A stretch of DNA of 22,937 nt, taken from the NCBI GenBank assembly GCA_049601975.1, contig JBMYRC010000062.1, positions 1-22,937 of the forward strand, given 5' to 3'. A program made the translations under genes and the position numbers. The notes beneath the pieces are model-generated. The model searched no databases. It saw only the letters and a list, made by a program, of their open reading frames with translations, and was not told where the DNA came from. Source of the DNA: UBA6544 sp049601975. GTDB taxonomy: Bacteria; Pseudomonadota; Alphaproteobacteria; UBA8366. Positions 1-7,649 of the stretch are shown here, one piece after another (the stretch's first letter is position 1; each line of letters starts with the position of its first letter).

Positions 1-2
1 CC

Positions 3-497
3 GCCTCTAGCCTGCGGGATGAGTTAGAAAGCCTCCGTTTCGAAAAAGATGCCGCTGTTCAGAAGTCTGTGCAGCGGTCTGCAGCGGAAATATTGCAGCT
101 GAAAAATACCGTCTCTAGCCTGCGGGATGAGTTAGAAAGCCTCCGTTTCGAAAAAGATGCCGCCGTTCAGAAGGCAGTGCAGCGGTCTGCAGTGGAAATA
201 CATCAGCTGAAAAATACCGCCTCTAACCTGCGGGATGAATTAGAAACCCAGCGTTTCGAAAAAGATGCCGCTGTTCAAAATGCTGTCCAGCAATCTGCAA
301 ATGAAAATCTGCAGCTGAAAAAAACGGCCTCCCGCCTGCGTGACGAATTGGAGAGCTTAAAATTTGATTATGAAGCAAAATTACAGAAGCAGCAGTTCGA
401 GAATATTGATAAATATACCCATTTTCAAGGTACTATTATGAAACTAAGAGAAGAACTTGAGTCCAAGCAACGTGGAGCTAAAAATTATGCCAAGTAA
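3..497 (+). CDS. coiled-coil repeat protein, 3' end only
   Basis: The reading frame is open from the left edge, so the true start lies outside the window and the methionine at 69 is internal. The visible 164 residues are a continuous alpha-helical heptad-rich coiled coil made of 36-residue repeats, each beginning near S-x-L-R-D-E-L-E. The repeats degrade towards the C-terminus and the protein ends in a basic tail (KQRGAKNYAK). No membrane segment or enzymatic motif is seen. The stop lies 11 bases past the start codon of the adenylate cyclase gene, so the two genes overlap and are probably co-translated. The following cyclase also opens with a short coiled-coil-like stretch, so a scaffold or partner role is possible, but that is inference. 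I do not recognise the family; low-complexity coiled coils attract false similarity hits. Confidence 0.75.
   Translation, partial: ASSLRDELESLRFEKDAAVQKSVQRSAAEILQLKNTVSSLRDELESLRFEKDAAVQKAVQRSAVEIHQLKNTASNLRDELETQRFEKDAAVQNAVQQSANENLQLKKTASRLRDELESLKFDYEAKLQKQQFENIDKYTHFQGTIMKLREELESKQRGAKNYAK
6..437 (+). repeat. tandem 108-base repeats in coiled-coil gene
   Basis: Four consecutive 108-base units start at 6, 114, 222 and 330, each encoding 36 residues, and a fifth begins at 438 before the pattern breaks. Units 1 and 2 differ at about 8 of 108 positions. Unit 3 is more diverged and unit 4 is recognisable mainly in its first third. The array runs off the left edge, so the copy number is unknown. 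The gradient suggests that recent expansion happened upstream. Confidence 0.85.
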
Positions 498-2850
498 GTC
501 GAATAATGCAAAAATTATAAGTGCTAACCTGGACTCTCTCGATGCAGTGGAATTGAAGGCGCAATTAGTCCGTAGCCAAGTCAAACTGAATCAAACGGAA
601 ATGCTTCTATCGGTAACAAAAAGAATTGCTGGATTGCAAAATTTATCAGAAATCCTTTGGACCCTAATCGAGATGACCACAGAAGAATTAGGCGCAGAAA
701 GGGGAACCTTATTTCTTAACGATCCATTAAGTGGTGAACTATACTCCCGATTGGCGCAAGGCGACCTCACACGAGAAATTAGAATTTTAAATACAACAGG
801 GATTGCAGGAGCGGTGTTTCAATCCGGCATAGGAGAGGCGGTTCACCATCCCTATGAAGACGAAAGGTTTAATAAGGCAATTGATGAACAAACGGGTTAT
901 GTCACTAAAAACATCATCTGTGCACCAGTAAAAACCGTAAGAAATGATATCCTAGGTGTAATTCAAATTTTAAATAAAAAAAGGGGCCGCTTTACAAAAG
1001 ACGATTTAGAAATTTTAGAGGCTATTACAGCTCAAGCCGCCGTATCCCTCCAGAACGCACAAGGGATGGAGGAGATGGTAAGGTCGCGTGAAAAAGAGAT
1101 GCAATTTTTAGATATTGTATCAGATGTTACAGCTGAGATTGAGCTTGGCACCTTGCTACAAAGGGTGATGGTTGAATCAACACATATGCTAAATGCAGAC
1201 CGGGCAACTCTTTTTTTGAATGATAAAAAATCAAACGAGTTATTCTCTCGAATCGCAATGGGTGATGGCATCGGAGAAATTCGCCTACCAAACGATGCTG
1301 GAATTGCTGGAGCAGTATTCCAATCTCAGGAAACTATAAATATACCTTATGCTTATGCAGACTTAAGGTTTAATCCCGGATTTGATAAGCAAACGGGTTA
1401 CTTTACGAGTTCTATTCTTTGTGTTCCAATTATAAATAAAGAAGGAGAATGCATAGGGTGTACACAAGCCCTTAATAAGAAAGGTGGCGCTTTCACAGAT
1501 GAAGATGAGTCTAGATTGAAAGCGTTTACTCAACAGGTAGCTATCGCACTCGAAAATGCAAAGCTATTTGAGGATGTAGCTAAAGAACGTGCTTACAATC
1601 ACAGCATGCTCACAAGTATGTCTAATGCTGTAATCACGATTGATGATGAAGGTAAAATAATTACCTGCAATAAAGCCGGTTTAAAAATATTAAAAATACG
1701 CGCAACCGACATCATAAATAAAACATCTGAGGAATTTTTCACGAATGGTCGCTCTTGGATTTTAGATAAAATTAAATTGTGCGAAGAAAGAAAAGAAGCT
1801 GAATTACTTATGGATGCGGAGTTCGAGGTTGGCAGCCATGAGGATGATAATATTGAGGTTTTATCAGCAAATATAAGCTTTTTACCTTTAGAAAACCAAG
1901 ATCCAGACGGTCGAATGGATCAGGGTCAGGGACATCTGGGAACACTGATCATGATAGAAGATATTTCAGATGAAAAACGAATGAAATCAACAATGTCTCG
2001 TTATATCGACCCAGGAATTGCTGACCAGCTAATGAGCAAAGGTACAGATATAATGGGTGGCCAAGAAACCGAAGCCACACTTTTGTTTTCGGATATTCGT
2101 GGCTTTACGACGATAACAGAGTCGCTAGGCGCCCAGGGAACAGTATCTTTATTGAACGAGTACTTTGATATAATGGTCGAGGCAATTAGTGAACAAGGCG
2201 GAATGGTGGATAAATTCATTGGTGATGCAATTATGGCGGGTTTTGGCATCCCAATTGCTCATGATGATGATGAAGACCGCGGAGTTCGGGCAGGTATAAA
2301 TATGATAAAAAGATTGTGGGAATGGAACGAACAGCGTGAGAAAGAAGGGAAAATGCCGGTCGACATGGGTCTCGGGCTTAATACTGACAAGGTTGTATCG
2401 GGGAATATTGGTTCGTCAAAGAGAATGGATTACACCATGATTGGAGATGGTGTGAATTTAGCAGCACGCCTTGAAAGCGCATGCAAGTCATATTCTGCGC
2501 GAGTACTGATCAGCGACTATACATTCAAGAAACTGAAGGGTACCTACCAAATTCGATATATAGATGACGTTGTTGTTAAAGGCAAAACAGAACCGGTAGG
2601 TGTCCGAGAGGTTTTAGATTACCACACACCAAAAACGTTCCCAAATTTGATGGATACCATAAATCATTTTAATGAGGGTCGTGTCTCTTTCAAGACTGGT
2701 AATTGGGATAAGAGTATTAAATCTTTTAAGGAATGCCTGAAAGCTAATCCAGGGGATAAATTATCAAACACTTATATTGAACGTTGTAATATTATGAAAA
2801 AGGAAAACCCAAAAAACTGGGATGGGGTTTGGGTAATGACTTCAAAGTAG
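487..2850 (+). CDS. class III adenylate cyclase with tandem GAF domains
   Basis: Predicted to make cyclic AMP from ATP. Order of parts: short coiled-coil lead (about 15-40), GAF1 (about 45-195), GAF2 (about 215-360), PAS-like region (about 375-490), catalytic domain (about 520-705), short TPR-like tail. Metal-binding aspartates are D536 (FSDIRGFT) and D580 (FIGDAIM). The purine-selecting pair is K576 and T650 (MDYTMIGDG), the Lys/Thr combination known for bacterial adenylate rather than guanylate cyclases. N657 and R661 fit the transition-state pair. GAF2 carries a full NKFDE-type motif (NK, then F-x3-DE) known from cyclic-nucleotide-binding GAFs; GAF1 has a partial one. No membrane segment is seen, so it is likely cytosolic. 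I chose the ATG at 487 because GGAG at 474-477 sits nine bases upstream; a TTG at 457 is the alternative. The coding sequence is AT-rich compared with genes to the right. Confidence 0.93.
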   Translation: MPSKSNNAKIISANLDSLDAVELKAQLVRSQVKLNQTEMLLSVTKRIAGLQNLSEILWTLIEMTTEELGAERGTLFLNDPLSGELYSRLAQGDLTREIRILNTTGIAGAVFQSGIGEAVHHPYEDERFNKAIDEQTGYVTKNIICAPVKTVRNDILGVIQILNKKRGRFTKDDLEILEAITAQAAVSLQNAQGMEEMVRSREKEMQFLDIVSDVTAEIELGTLLQRVMVESTHMLNADRATLFLNDKKSNELFSRIAMGDGIGEIRLPNDAGIAGAVFQSQETINIPYAYADLRFNPGFDKQTGYFTSSILCVPIINKEGECIGCTQALNKKGGAFTDEDESRLKAFTQQVAIALENAKLFEDVAKERAYNHSMLTSMSNAVITIDDEGKIITCNKAGLKILKIRATDIINKTSEEFFTNGRSWILDKIKLCEERKEAELLMDAEFEVGSHEDDNIEVLSANISFLPLENQDPDGRMDQGQGHLGTLIMIEDISDEKRMKSTMSRYIDPGIADQLMSKGTDIMGGQETEATLLFSDIRGFTTITESLGAQGTVSLLNEYFDIMVEAISEQGGMVDKFIGDAIMAGFGIPIAHDDDEDRGVRAGINMIKRLWEWNEQREKEGKMPVDMGLGLNTDKVVSGNIGSSKRMDYTMIGDGVNLAARLESACKSYSARVLISDYTFKKLKGTYQIRYIDDVVVKGKTEPVGVREVLDYHTPKTFPNLMDTINHFNEGRVSFKTGNWDKSIKSFKECLKANPGDKLSNTYIERCNIMKKENPKNWDGVWVMTSK

Positions 2851-3089
2851 GAATTCTATCTGACTAGAGTAGAAAGTTGCGTAGCACATCATTCAAAAAT
2901 GTCCCACTACTCTTGTTGTAAAACTAAGATTTTACGTTATTCCATTCAGTAACATATTAAGCTAAGTATGACTTGAAATAATGAACCTGAGTTGCTGAAC
3001 ATTTTTCATATCAATCAAATAAAATACTCTCGTGACCTTCATTAATTAATAACAAAGTTTTAAAATCCTATAAAAAGTTACTCTTTGAA

Positions 3090-3836
3090 TCACCGGAAAC
3101 CTATTACAATCCCATTCCAGACAATCAGCTTTGCTGCTAATCCGGCGAGCACAACCCTCAAAACTTTTTTAAAAAATATGTCGCTAATTCGGCCAAGAAA
3201 ATACCGGCCCAGATAAGTGCCAAGCACAATGGGCGGGATCATAGCCACAATGGTGAAGCCATACTCAGCAAAACTGAATCCTATAACGACGAAACCAATT
3301 ACCTTGAAAATATGTCCCATTAAGGAGAACACGCTGATTGTCACCACCATAGATTGACGAGACAGATTGCGCCCAACCAAAAAAGTGCTCAACACCGGGC
3401 CGACGACACCAACAACAATATTCAAAGCGCCGACAACAAACCCGGACGGAATGAACAGCCATAAAGGTAGCTCCCGGTCACGGAGCGTTTTGAGGCCGTG
3501 CGAGAACAGGGTCAATAAAATGAAACCGCCGATCAGAACCTGCACCCATTCCTTTGGCATTTCCTGAAACAGCCACAAGCCCGCTGCAATCCCCAGCGGC
3601 ATCGGAATGCCGAAACGCAATATGATCGGCCACTGCATGTTCTCGCGCAGCAACCAGACGCGCCATCCGTTTGAGAAAGATTGCACCGCGCCGTGCACGG
3701 GAATTGCCGCTGCAGGTGGCATGAACTGCAGCATCAAGGCGAGCAAGAGCGTGCCACCGCCGACTCCGGTCGAGGTCGTGAGTGCGCAAGTGAAGAATAT
3801 CGCCCCCGCCATCATCAAAATTTCAACCGAAGTCAA
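3090..3836 (-). CDS. TauE/SafE family anion exporter
   Basis: A 248-residue polytopic membrane protein with about seven to eight hydrophobic helices and the family's typical N-terminal helix followed by a glycine-rich turn (TSTGVGGGTLLLAL). The family (PF01925) exports sulfite, sulfonates or related organic anions across the inner membrane. It is the last gene of a - strand operon behind the molybdenum enzyme. Its TTG start lies only four bases after the upstream TGA, with AAGG at suitable distance, which favours translational coupling. An ATG 21 bases further in lacks a ribosome site. The position next to a molybdo-iron-sulfur enzyme resembles sulfur-oxidation loci where sulfite is handled. 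Substrate identity is inference. Confidence 0.88.
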   Translation of the reverse strand: MTSVEILMMAGAIFFTCALTTSTGVGGGTLLLALMLQFMPPAAAIPVHGAVQSFSNGWRVWLLRENMQWPIILRFGIPMPLGIAAGLWLFQEMPKEWVQVLIGGFILLTLFSHGLKTLRDRELPLWLFIPSGFVVGALNIVVGVVGPVLSTFLVGRNLSRQSMVVTISVFSLMGHIFKVIGFVVIGFSFAEYGFTIVAMIPPIVLGTYLGRYFLGRISDIFFKKVLRVVLAGLAAKLIVWNGIVIGFR

Positions 3837-3840
3837 AAAA

Positions 3841-6765
3841 TCACGCCTTTGCCACGCGGCAGAGTAAAGTCTTTAGGTTGGTTTGGTCCGAAATCGGATC
3901 GCGTTGTGTCTTGTCGGTCATGAAATTCACCGACCGCCATGGATGATAGGGCTGCTTCTCACCCCATCCGATGGGCACGAAGACGGCAGACTTCCGAATT
4001 CCCAGCGTAATCCAGGCACGCGCTTCGATGGAGCCGTGCGACGTCTCGACCCTTACCGTCTCGCCATCTTCGACCGCCAAAGAGGCGGCCTTCTCCGGAT
4101 GCATTTGCACATAGAGATCGGGCCACATTTCCTGGGATTGCCAGAAATAGTGAGTCCAGCTGTGGAAATGCGGGGCGGGCGGGCGGCCGGTCACCAGCTC
4201 TGTGTCGTAGCCTTCTTGGCGCAGTTTGTCGCCCGGCGTCTCGTCATTCGGCGAGACGATACGCCCCGGCACCGCCAGAGTATTTGGATAAAATGGTGAG
4301 ATGATACCGTCGATATCGTCGCCGCCGTCCAGCTGTACATAGGGCAGATCTATAAGCTGCTCACGCTCGCTGTAGAACACCGGCAGGGCAGAGAGACCCA
4401 TGGTTTGGAATTTCTGGTCGAGGTCTTCGGTCCAAAATTGCAGTTTGCCGTTCGTGGTATTGAAGCGGTATCCCTCCGGCGCCCCCGCCGCGGTCGTACC
4501 TTCCATGAACAGCGTATCTTGTTCTGCTGCCTCTTCGCTCGCGACCGGAAACCGCACCCAGCGATACGGCCGCGAGTGTAACCGCTTCTGAGTCAGCCCG
4601 CGCAAAGTGGGATGCTTGATCATCTCCGCATCCCAGAATTTCGCGGTGTCCTTATATTCTTCTTTCAAGACGTCATCGAAGCCAAAACGCTTGCCGAGCT
4701 CAGTCCAGATCCAGGCATCCGGTTTCGCCTCACCGGGCGGATCGATCAACCGGTCAACCCAAACGATCCGGCGGTCGTCATTGGCCCGACCAATATCGCC
4801 AGCCTCGATCGCAGGAGCAGCGGGCAGGACATAATCCGCGAAGGCCGAGGTTTCGTTCTGGAACAAGTCGATATGCACCAACAAATCCAAGCCCTTAAAG
4901 GCCTCCCGCGTCGCTTCTTGGTTCGGCCATTGCGACATCGGGTTGTTGCCCGCGATCAGCGCCTTCAACCGATAGGGTTTGCCGCGTAGCATTGCCTCTG
5001 TCCAACCGGCCGGGCTTTTGCGAATCTTGGGTTTGGTAATCGGGGCCCGACGTTCTTGCGGCGCATCGGCCCAAAGTTCCGGCGCGAAGGACATGTTCAT
5101 ATATGCGCCGCCCTTGCGGCCCCAATTGCCGGTGATCGCGGCGAGGAACATGAACACCCGATTGGTCTGCACCGAATTGGTGTGCTGGTTGATGCCGCGG
5201 CTACAGAAAATCACGCAGCCGTCAGCCTCCGCGACCTCTTCCGCCAAGCGCCGGATTTCATCCCCTGAGAGATCGGCGATTCCCGCCGCCCAATCCGGTG
5301 TGTAGCCCTGTTCGTTGAGGAAGTCGCGCCACCGCTCCCAACCTTCGACCCAGCCCTCACAATAGCGCTGATCTTGCAGATCGTTGGCCAGAATGTGCTG
5401 ACACATCGCCATGCCGAGCGCCATGTCGGTGCCGGGCCGGATGCCGTGCCAACGGTCCGCCTTGCTGGCCGTCGCCGTGAAGCGCGGGTCGACCACCACC
5501 ATCTTGGTGCGGTTCTTGACCCGCCAATTATTGACCATGCCGAAATAGACCGGCCGGGTCTCCGCCTGATTGTCGCCAATATAAAGGTACATGCCGGCGC
5601 TGCCGATATCATCTTCGACATAGGAATTACCGCAACCGTTCGCCCCATGCGTCAAAGCATAGGAGAGATTCTTACCGGCGGCACAGAATGGGTCGGTAGT
5701 CTCCACATTCGGCGTACCCCACATCTGGCCGAACATCCGAATGAAGCCGCGGATCGTAATCATCCCGGTGCGGGTTCCGGCAAAGATGCCGAGCGCCTCC
5801 GGCTCCGTCTCCCGCAGTGGGCCGATCTTGGCCGCGATCTCGTCGAAAGCCTGCTCCCAACTGATCGGCTCGAACTTGCCCTCGCCGCGTTCGCCGACGC
5901 GCTTCAAAGGCTGCGTCAGCCGCCGGTTGTTGTGATACATCTGCAGGGTATGCTGCGATTTCGGACAGACCCGGCCCTGCAGAATCGGGTCTTCTTCATT
6001 GCCGGTCACTTTCACCAGCTTGTCGCCCGCGAAATGGAACTTCACGCTGCAAGTATTAAAGCACAGCGTGCAACTGCCGGGCTCGACCCGATCCGGTTTG
6101 CGGTCCGGGCGGTCGACACCATAAGGAAAGTCCGCTCCATTGCCGTCGAACGCGCGCTGCGCTGCCGGCGGGTCGACCACAGCGGGTTGTTTGCGTTCTT
6201 GCAGCGGCACTGAATTCTCAGGCTGGTCCAACCGGTCGAGATAGACCGTCGCCGGGCCCAATAAAAAAGAATCGTGATCGCGGATCTCACGTCCGTCCGC
6301 CGCCGCCGCCGCCACATGATCGTCCCGGTCGCCGAATGTAATGGCTTGGCCCGGACACACGCTGGCGCAGGCCGGCCCCATACCTTCGCTGCGCCGGTCG
6401 GAGCAGAGATCGCATTTAACGGCGTGGTGACCACGAGGGTCATACCCCATGGCCCCATAAGGACAGGCAGTGACACACTCGCCGCAACCGGTGCAAAGAT
6501 CTTCGTTCACCGACACCACACCGGTGTCCGGGTCTTTCGAAATTGCCTTCGGATTGACCGGGCAAGCGCGCAGACAAGCCGGCCGTTCGCAGTGCTGGCA
6601 CGCCACGGTGAGAAAATCGAGACCAGGTGCCTCACCGTCCGGCAGCCAGACAACCCGGTTGCGGTACTCCCCCGGGCCCAAGCCGTGTTCTTGTTTGCAG
6701 GCGGCCTCACAGCTCTTGCACCCGATGCATCGCTCGAGATCGAACATGAGAGAAAGACGGCCCAT
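3841..6765 (-). CDS. fused Fe-S / molybdopterin oxidoreductase (SoeBA-like)
   Basis: The 974-residue protein joins two subunits that are usually separate. Residues 1-145 form a PsrB/PhsB/SoeB-type electron-transfer domain with sixteen cysteines for four [4Fe-4S] clusters: C13, C16, C19, C23; C56, C59, C64, C68; C91, C94, C97, C101; C118, C121, C133, C137. After a hydrophilic linker, residues about 228-970 form a DMSO-reductase-family catalytic subunit. It begins with its own cluster (C232, C235, C239, C267), carries a likely molybdenum ligand C361 (DPFCAAGK), and ends in the dinucleotide-binding beta-barrel (from about 860). No Tat signal is present, so the active site should be cytoplasmic. 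AAGGGG lies eight bases before the ATG. The gene sits between a haem b anchor and an anion exporter. Oxidation of sulfite or reduction/oxidation of another sulfur oxyanion is plausible; a nitrate, arsenic or formate role cannot be excluded. Confidence 0.9.
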   Translation of the reverse strand: MGRLSLMFDLERCIGCKSCEAACKQEHGLGPGEYRNRVVWLPDGEAPGLDFLTVACQHCERPACLRACPVNPKAISKDPDTGVVSVNEDLCTGCGECVTACPYGAMGYDPRGHHAVKCDLCSDRRSEGMGPACASVCPGQAITFGDRDDHVAAAAADGREIRDHDSFLLGPATVYLDRLDQPENSVPLQERKQPAVVDPPAAQRAFDGNGADFPYGVDRPDRKPDRVEPGSCTLCFNTCSVKFHFAGDKLVKVTGNEEDPILQGRVCPKSQHTLQMYHNNRRLTQPLKRVGERGEGKFEPISWEQAFDEIAAKIGPLRETEPEALGIFAGTRTGMITIRGFIRMFGQMWGTPNVETTDPFCAAGKNLSYALTHGANGCGNSYVEDDIGSAGMYLYIGDNQAETRPVYFGMVNNWRVKNRTKMVVVDPRFTATASKADRWHGIRPGTDMALGMAMCQHILANDLQDQRYCEGWVEGWERWRDFLNEQGYTPDWAAGIADLSGDEIRRLAEEVAEADGCVIFCSRGINQHTNSVQTNRVFMFLAAITGNWGRKGGAYMNMSFAPELWADAPQERRAPITKPKIRKSPAGWTEAMLRGKPYRLKALIAGNNPMSQWPNQEATREAFKGLDLLVHIDLFQNETSAFADYVLPAAPAIEAGDIGRANDDRRIVWVDRLIDPPGEAKPDAWIWTELGKRFGFDDVLKEEYKDTAKFWDAEMIKHPTLRGLTQKRLHSRPYRWVRFPVASEEAAEQDTLFMEGTTAAGAPEGYRFNTTNGKLQFWTEDLDQKFQTMGLSALPVFYSEREQLIDLPYVQLDGGDDIDGIISPFYPNTLAVPGRIVSPNDETPGDKLRQEGYDTELVTGRPPAPHFHSWTHYFWQSQEMWPDLYVQMHPEKAASLAVEDGETVRVETSHGSIEARAWITLGIRKSAVFVPIGWGEKQPYHPWRSVNFMTDKTQRDPISDQTNLKTLLCRVAKA

Positions 6766-6775
6766 TGCTAGCCCC

Positions 6776-7600
6776 TTACCACTTGGTCAAATGCCACCAA
6801 TAAATCTCTCCGCCATCGGCGACATAACCGGCAAAGAAAGTCACAGTGATCACATGGATGAAAAGACCGACCACGAATAGTGCGGCCAAGCTCAAATGCG
6901 CCGCCCGCCAATAAGCCTGCCCTCGTCCGACGCTTTCACGGGCACCGATCAACACTTCCTCTTCGCGCACCAACCGCAGATAAGACCACGTGCGAGCCGG
7001 ATTGCGGAGCCAGTGCGACAGGTTCGGCGAAAACAGCGCTTCCGATGCCGCCGGATCGAGCGCCGCCAATATGGCTTGCTTACGCTCGATCAAGCCGCGC
7101 AGCCGCGCCTGCAATTCCGGATCCGGCGTGCCGAAAGCGGGGCGTTTCGTCCCCATGTTCGCCGCCATCCGCCGCGCCCCATAAATGCGCGCCCAAACAC
7201 CGAGTGCCGCGAGCGCGACCAGAGCCAGAATCAGCAAGGCCGGTGGCCGGCGCATATAGCCGACCGAGTGAATCGCGATGCACAGTGTGCCCACGCACGC
7301 GAGGTTCACATGCGCCGCGAACCACGCCACCGGAGAGGCCTTGCTCTTTCCTCGTTTTGCCACGGAAAAGCTCGCCGCCATCAACAACAGGACCGCACCG
7401 GACACACCCATCAGGTAAAGCTGCGGACTGCCGGGCGTGCGCCAGACTTCCGGCATGCCTGGCAGGAGCAGAAAATAAAGGGCAATCGCCACCACCGTGG
7501 CTCCGACCAGCAAGTTCAGACGGCGGTTATCGAGATCAGGACGCTTCATGACGGAGAACAAGAATAGGCGTGACGGGCGGCGGCGCCAGAAAAATCGCAT
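6776..7600 (-). CDS. di-haem cytochrome b membrane anchor
   Basis: A 274-residue integral membrane protein with about five hydrophobic helices (roughly 28-48, 59-81, 91-112, 119-140, 231-258) and a long hydrophilic loop between the last two. Two helices each carry a histidine pair 14 residues apart (H97/H111 and H235/H249). That is the spacing of the bis-histidine haem b ligands in cytochrome bc1-type four-helix bundles, so two b haems are likely. It is first in the operon and ten bases ahead of the fused molybdenum enzyme. It should therefore pass electrons between that enzyme and the quinone pool, replacing the haem-free NrfD/SoeC anchor usually found with such enzymes. I chose the ATG at 7600 because AAGG lies six bases upstream; a GTG at 7618 is also in frame. 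NarI/DsrM-like proteins are the nearest analogy; exact family not recognised. Confidence 0.75.
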   Translation of the reverse strand: MRFFWRRRPSRLFLFSVMKRPDLDNRRLNLLVGATVVAIALYFLLLPGMPEVWRTPGSPQLYLMGVSGAVLLLMAASFSVAKRGKSKASPVAWFAAHVNLACVGTLCIAIHSVGYMRRPPALLILALVALAALGVWARIYGARRMAANMGTKRPAFGTPDPELQARLRGLIERKQAILAALDPAASEALFSPNLSHWLRNPARTWSYLRLVREEEVLIGARESVGRGQAYWRAAHLSLAALFVVGLFIHVITVTFFAGYVADGGEIYWWHLTKW

Positions 7601-7649
7601 TTGCCACCTTCTCTCCACGCGTTAATTCTTGATGTCACGGAGGAATACG
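7601..7649. promoter_or_regulatory. short divergent spacer between two molybdenum-enzyme operons
   Basis: The start codons at 7600 (-) and 7650 (+) leave only 49 bases, which also hold both ribosome sites (AAGG for the left gene, GGAGG at 7639-7643 for the right). Promoters for both operons must lie here or reach into the coding sequences. A TTGCCA at 7601-7606 resembles a -35 box for the + strand, but no convincing -10 follows. Confidence 0.3.

Noticed and set aside
457..486. TTG start at 457 for the adenylate cyclase
   Set aside because: The ATG at 487 has a GGAG nine bases upstream and is a better start; the extra ten residues show nothing conserved.
2851..3089. Terminator or small RNA in the AT-rich convergent spacer
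   Set aside because: I found no strong GC-rich stem followed by a T run and no tRNA-like fold.
3883..6771. Several long + strand open frames opposite the fused molybdenum enzyme (for example 5374-6213)
   Set aside because: They mirror a long, motif-rich - strand gene in GC-rich DNA, lack ribosome sites and show arginine- and proline-heavy translations without family motifs.
6880..7567. Two 223-codon + strand frames opposite the cytochrome b gene
   Set aside because: Shadow frames. The - strand frame has clear membrane helices and paired histidines; the others do not.
7601..7628. sigma70-like promoter (TTGCCA and TAATTC)
   Set aside because: The -35 match is fair but the proposed -10 matches poorly; too weak to call.
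7629..7649. TTG at 7629 or ATG at 7632 as start of the molybdenum hydroxylase
   Set aside because: GGAGG at 7639-7643 is placed correctly only for the ATG at 7650.
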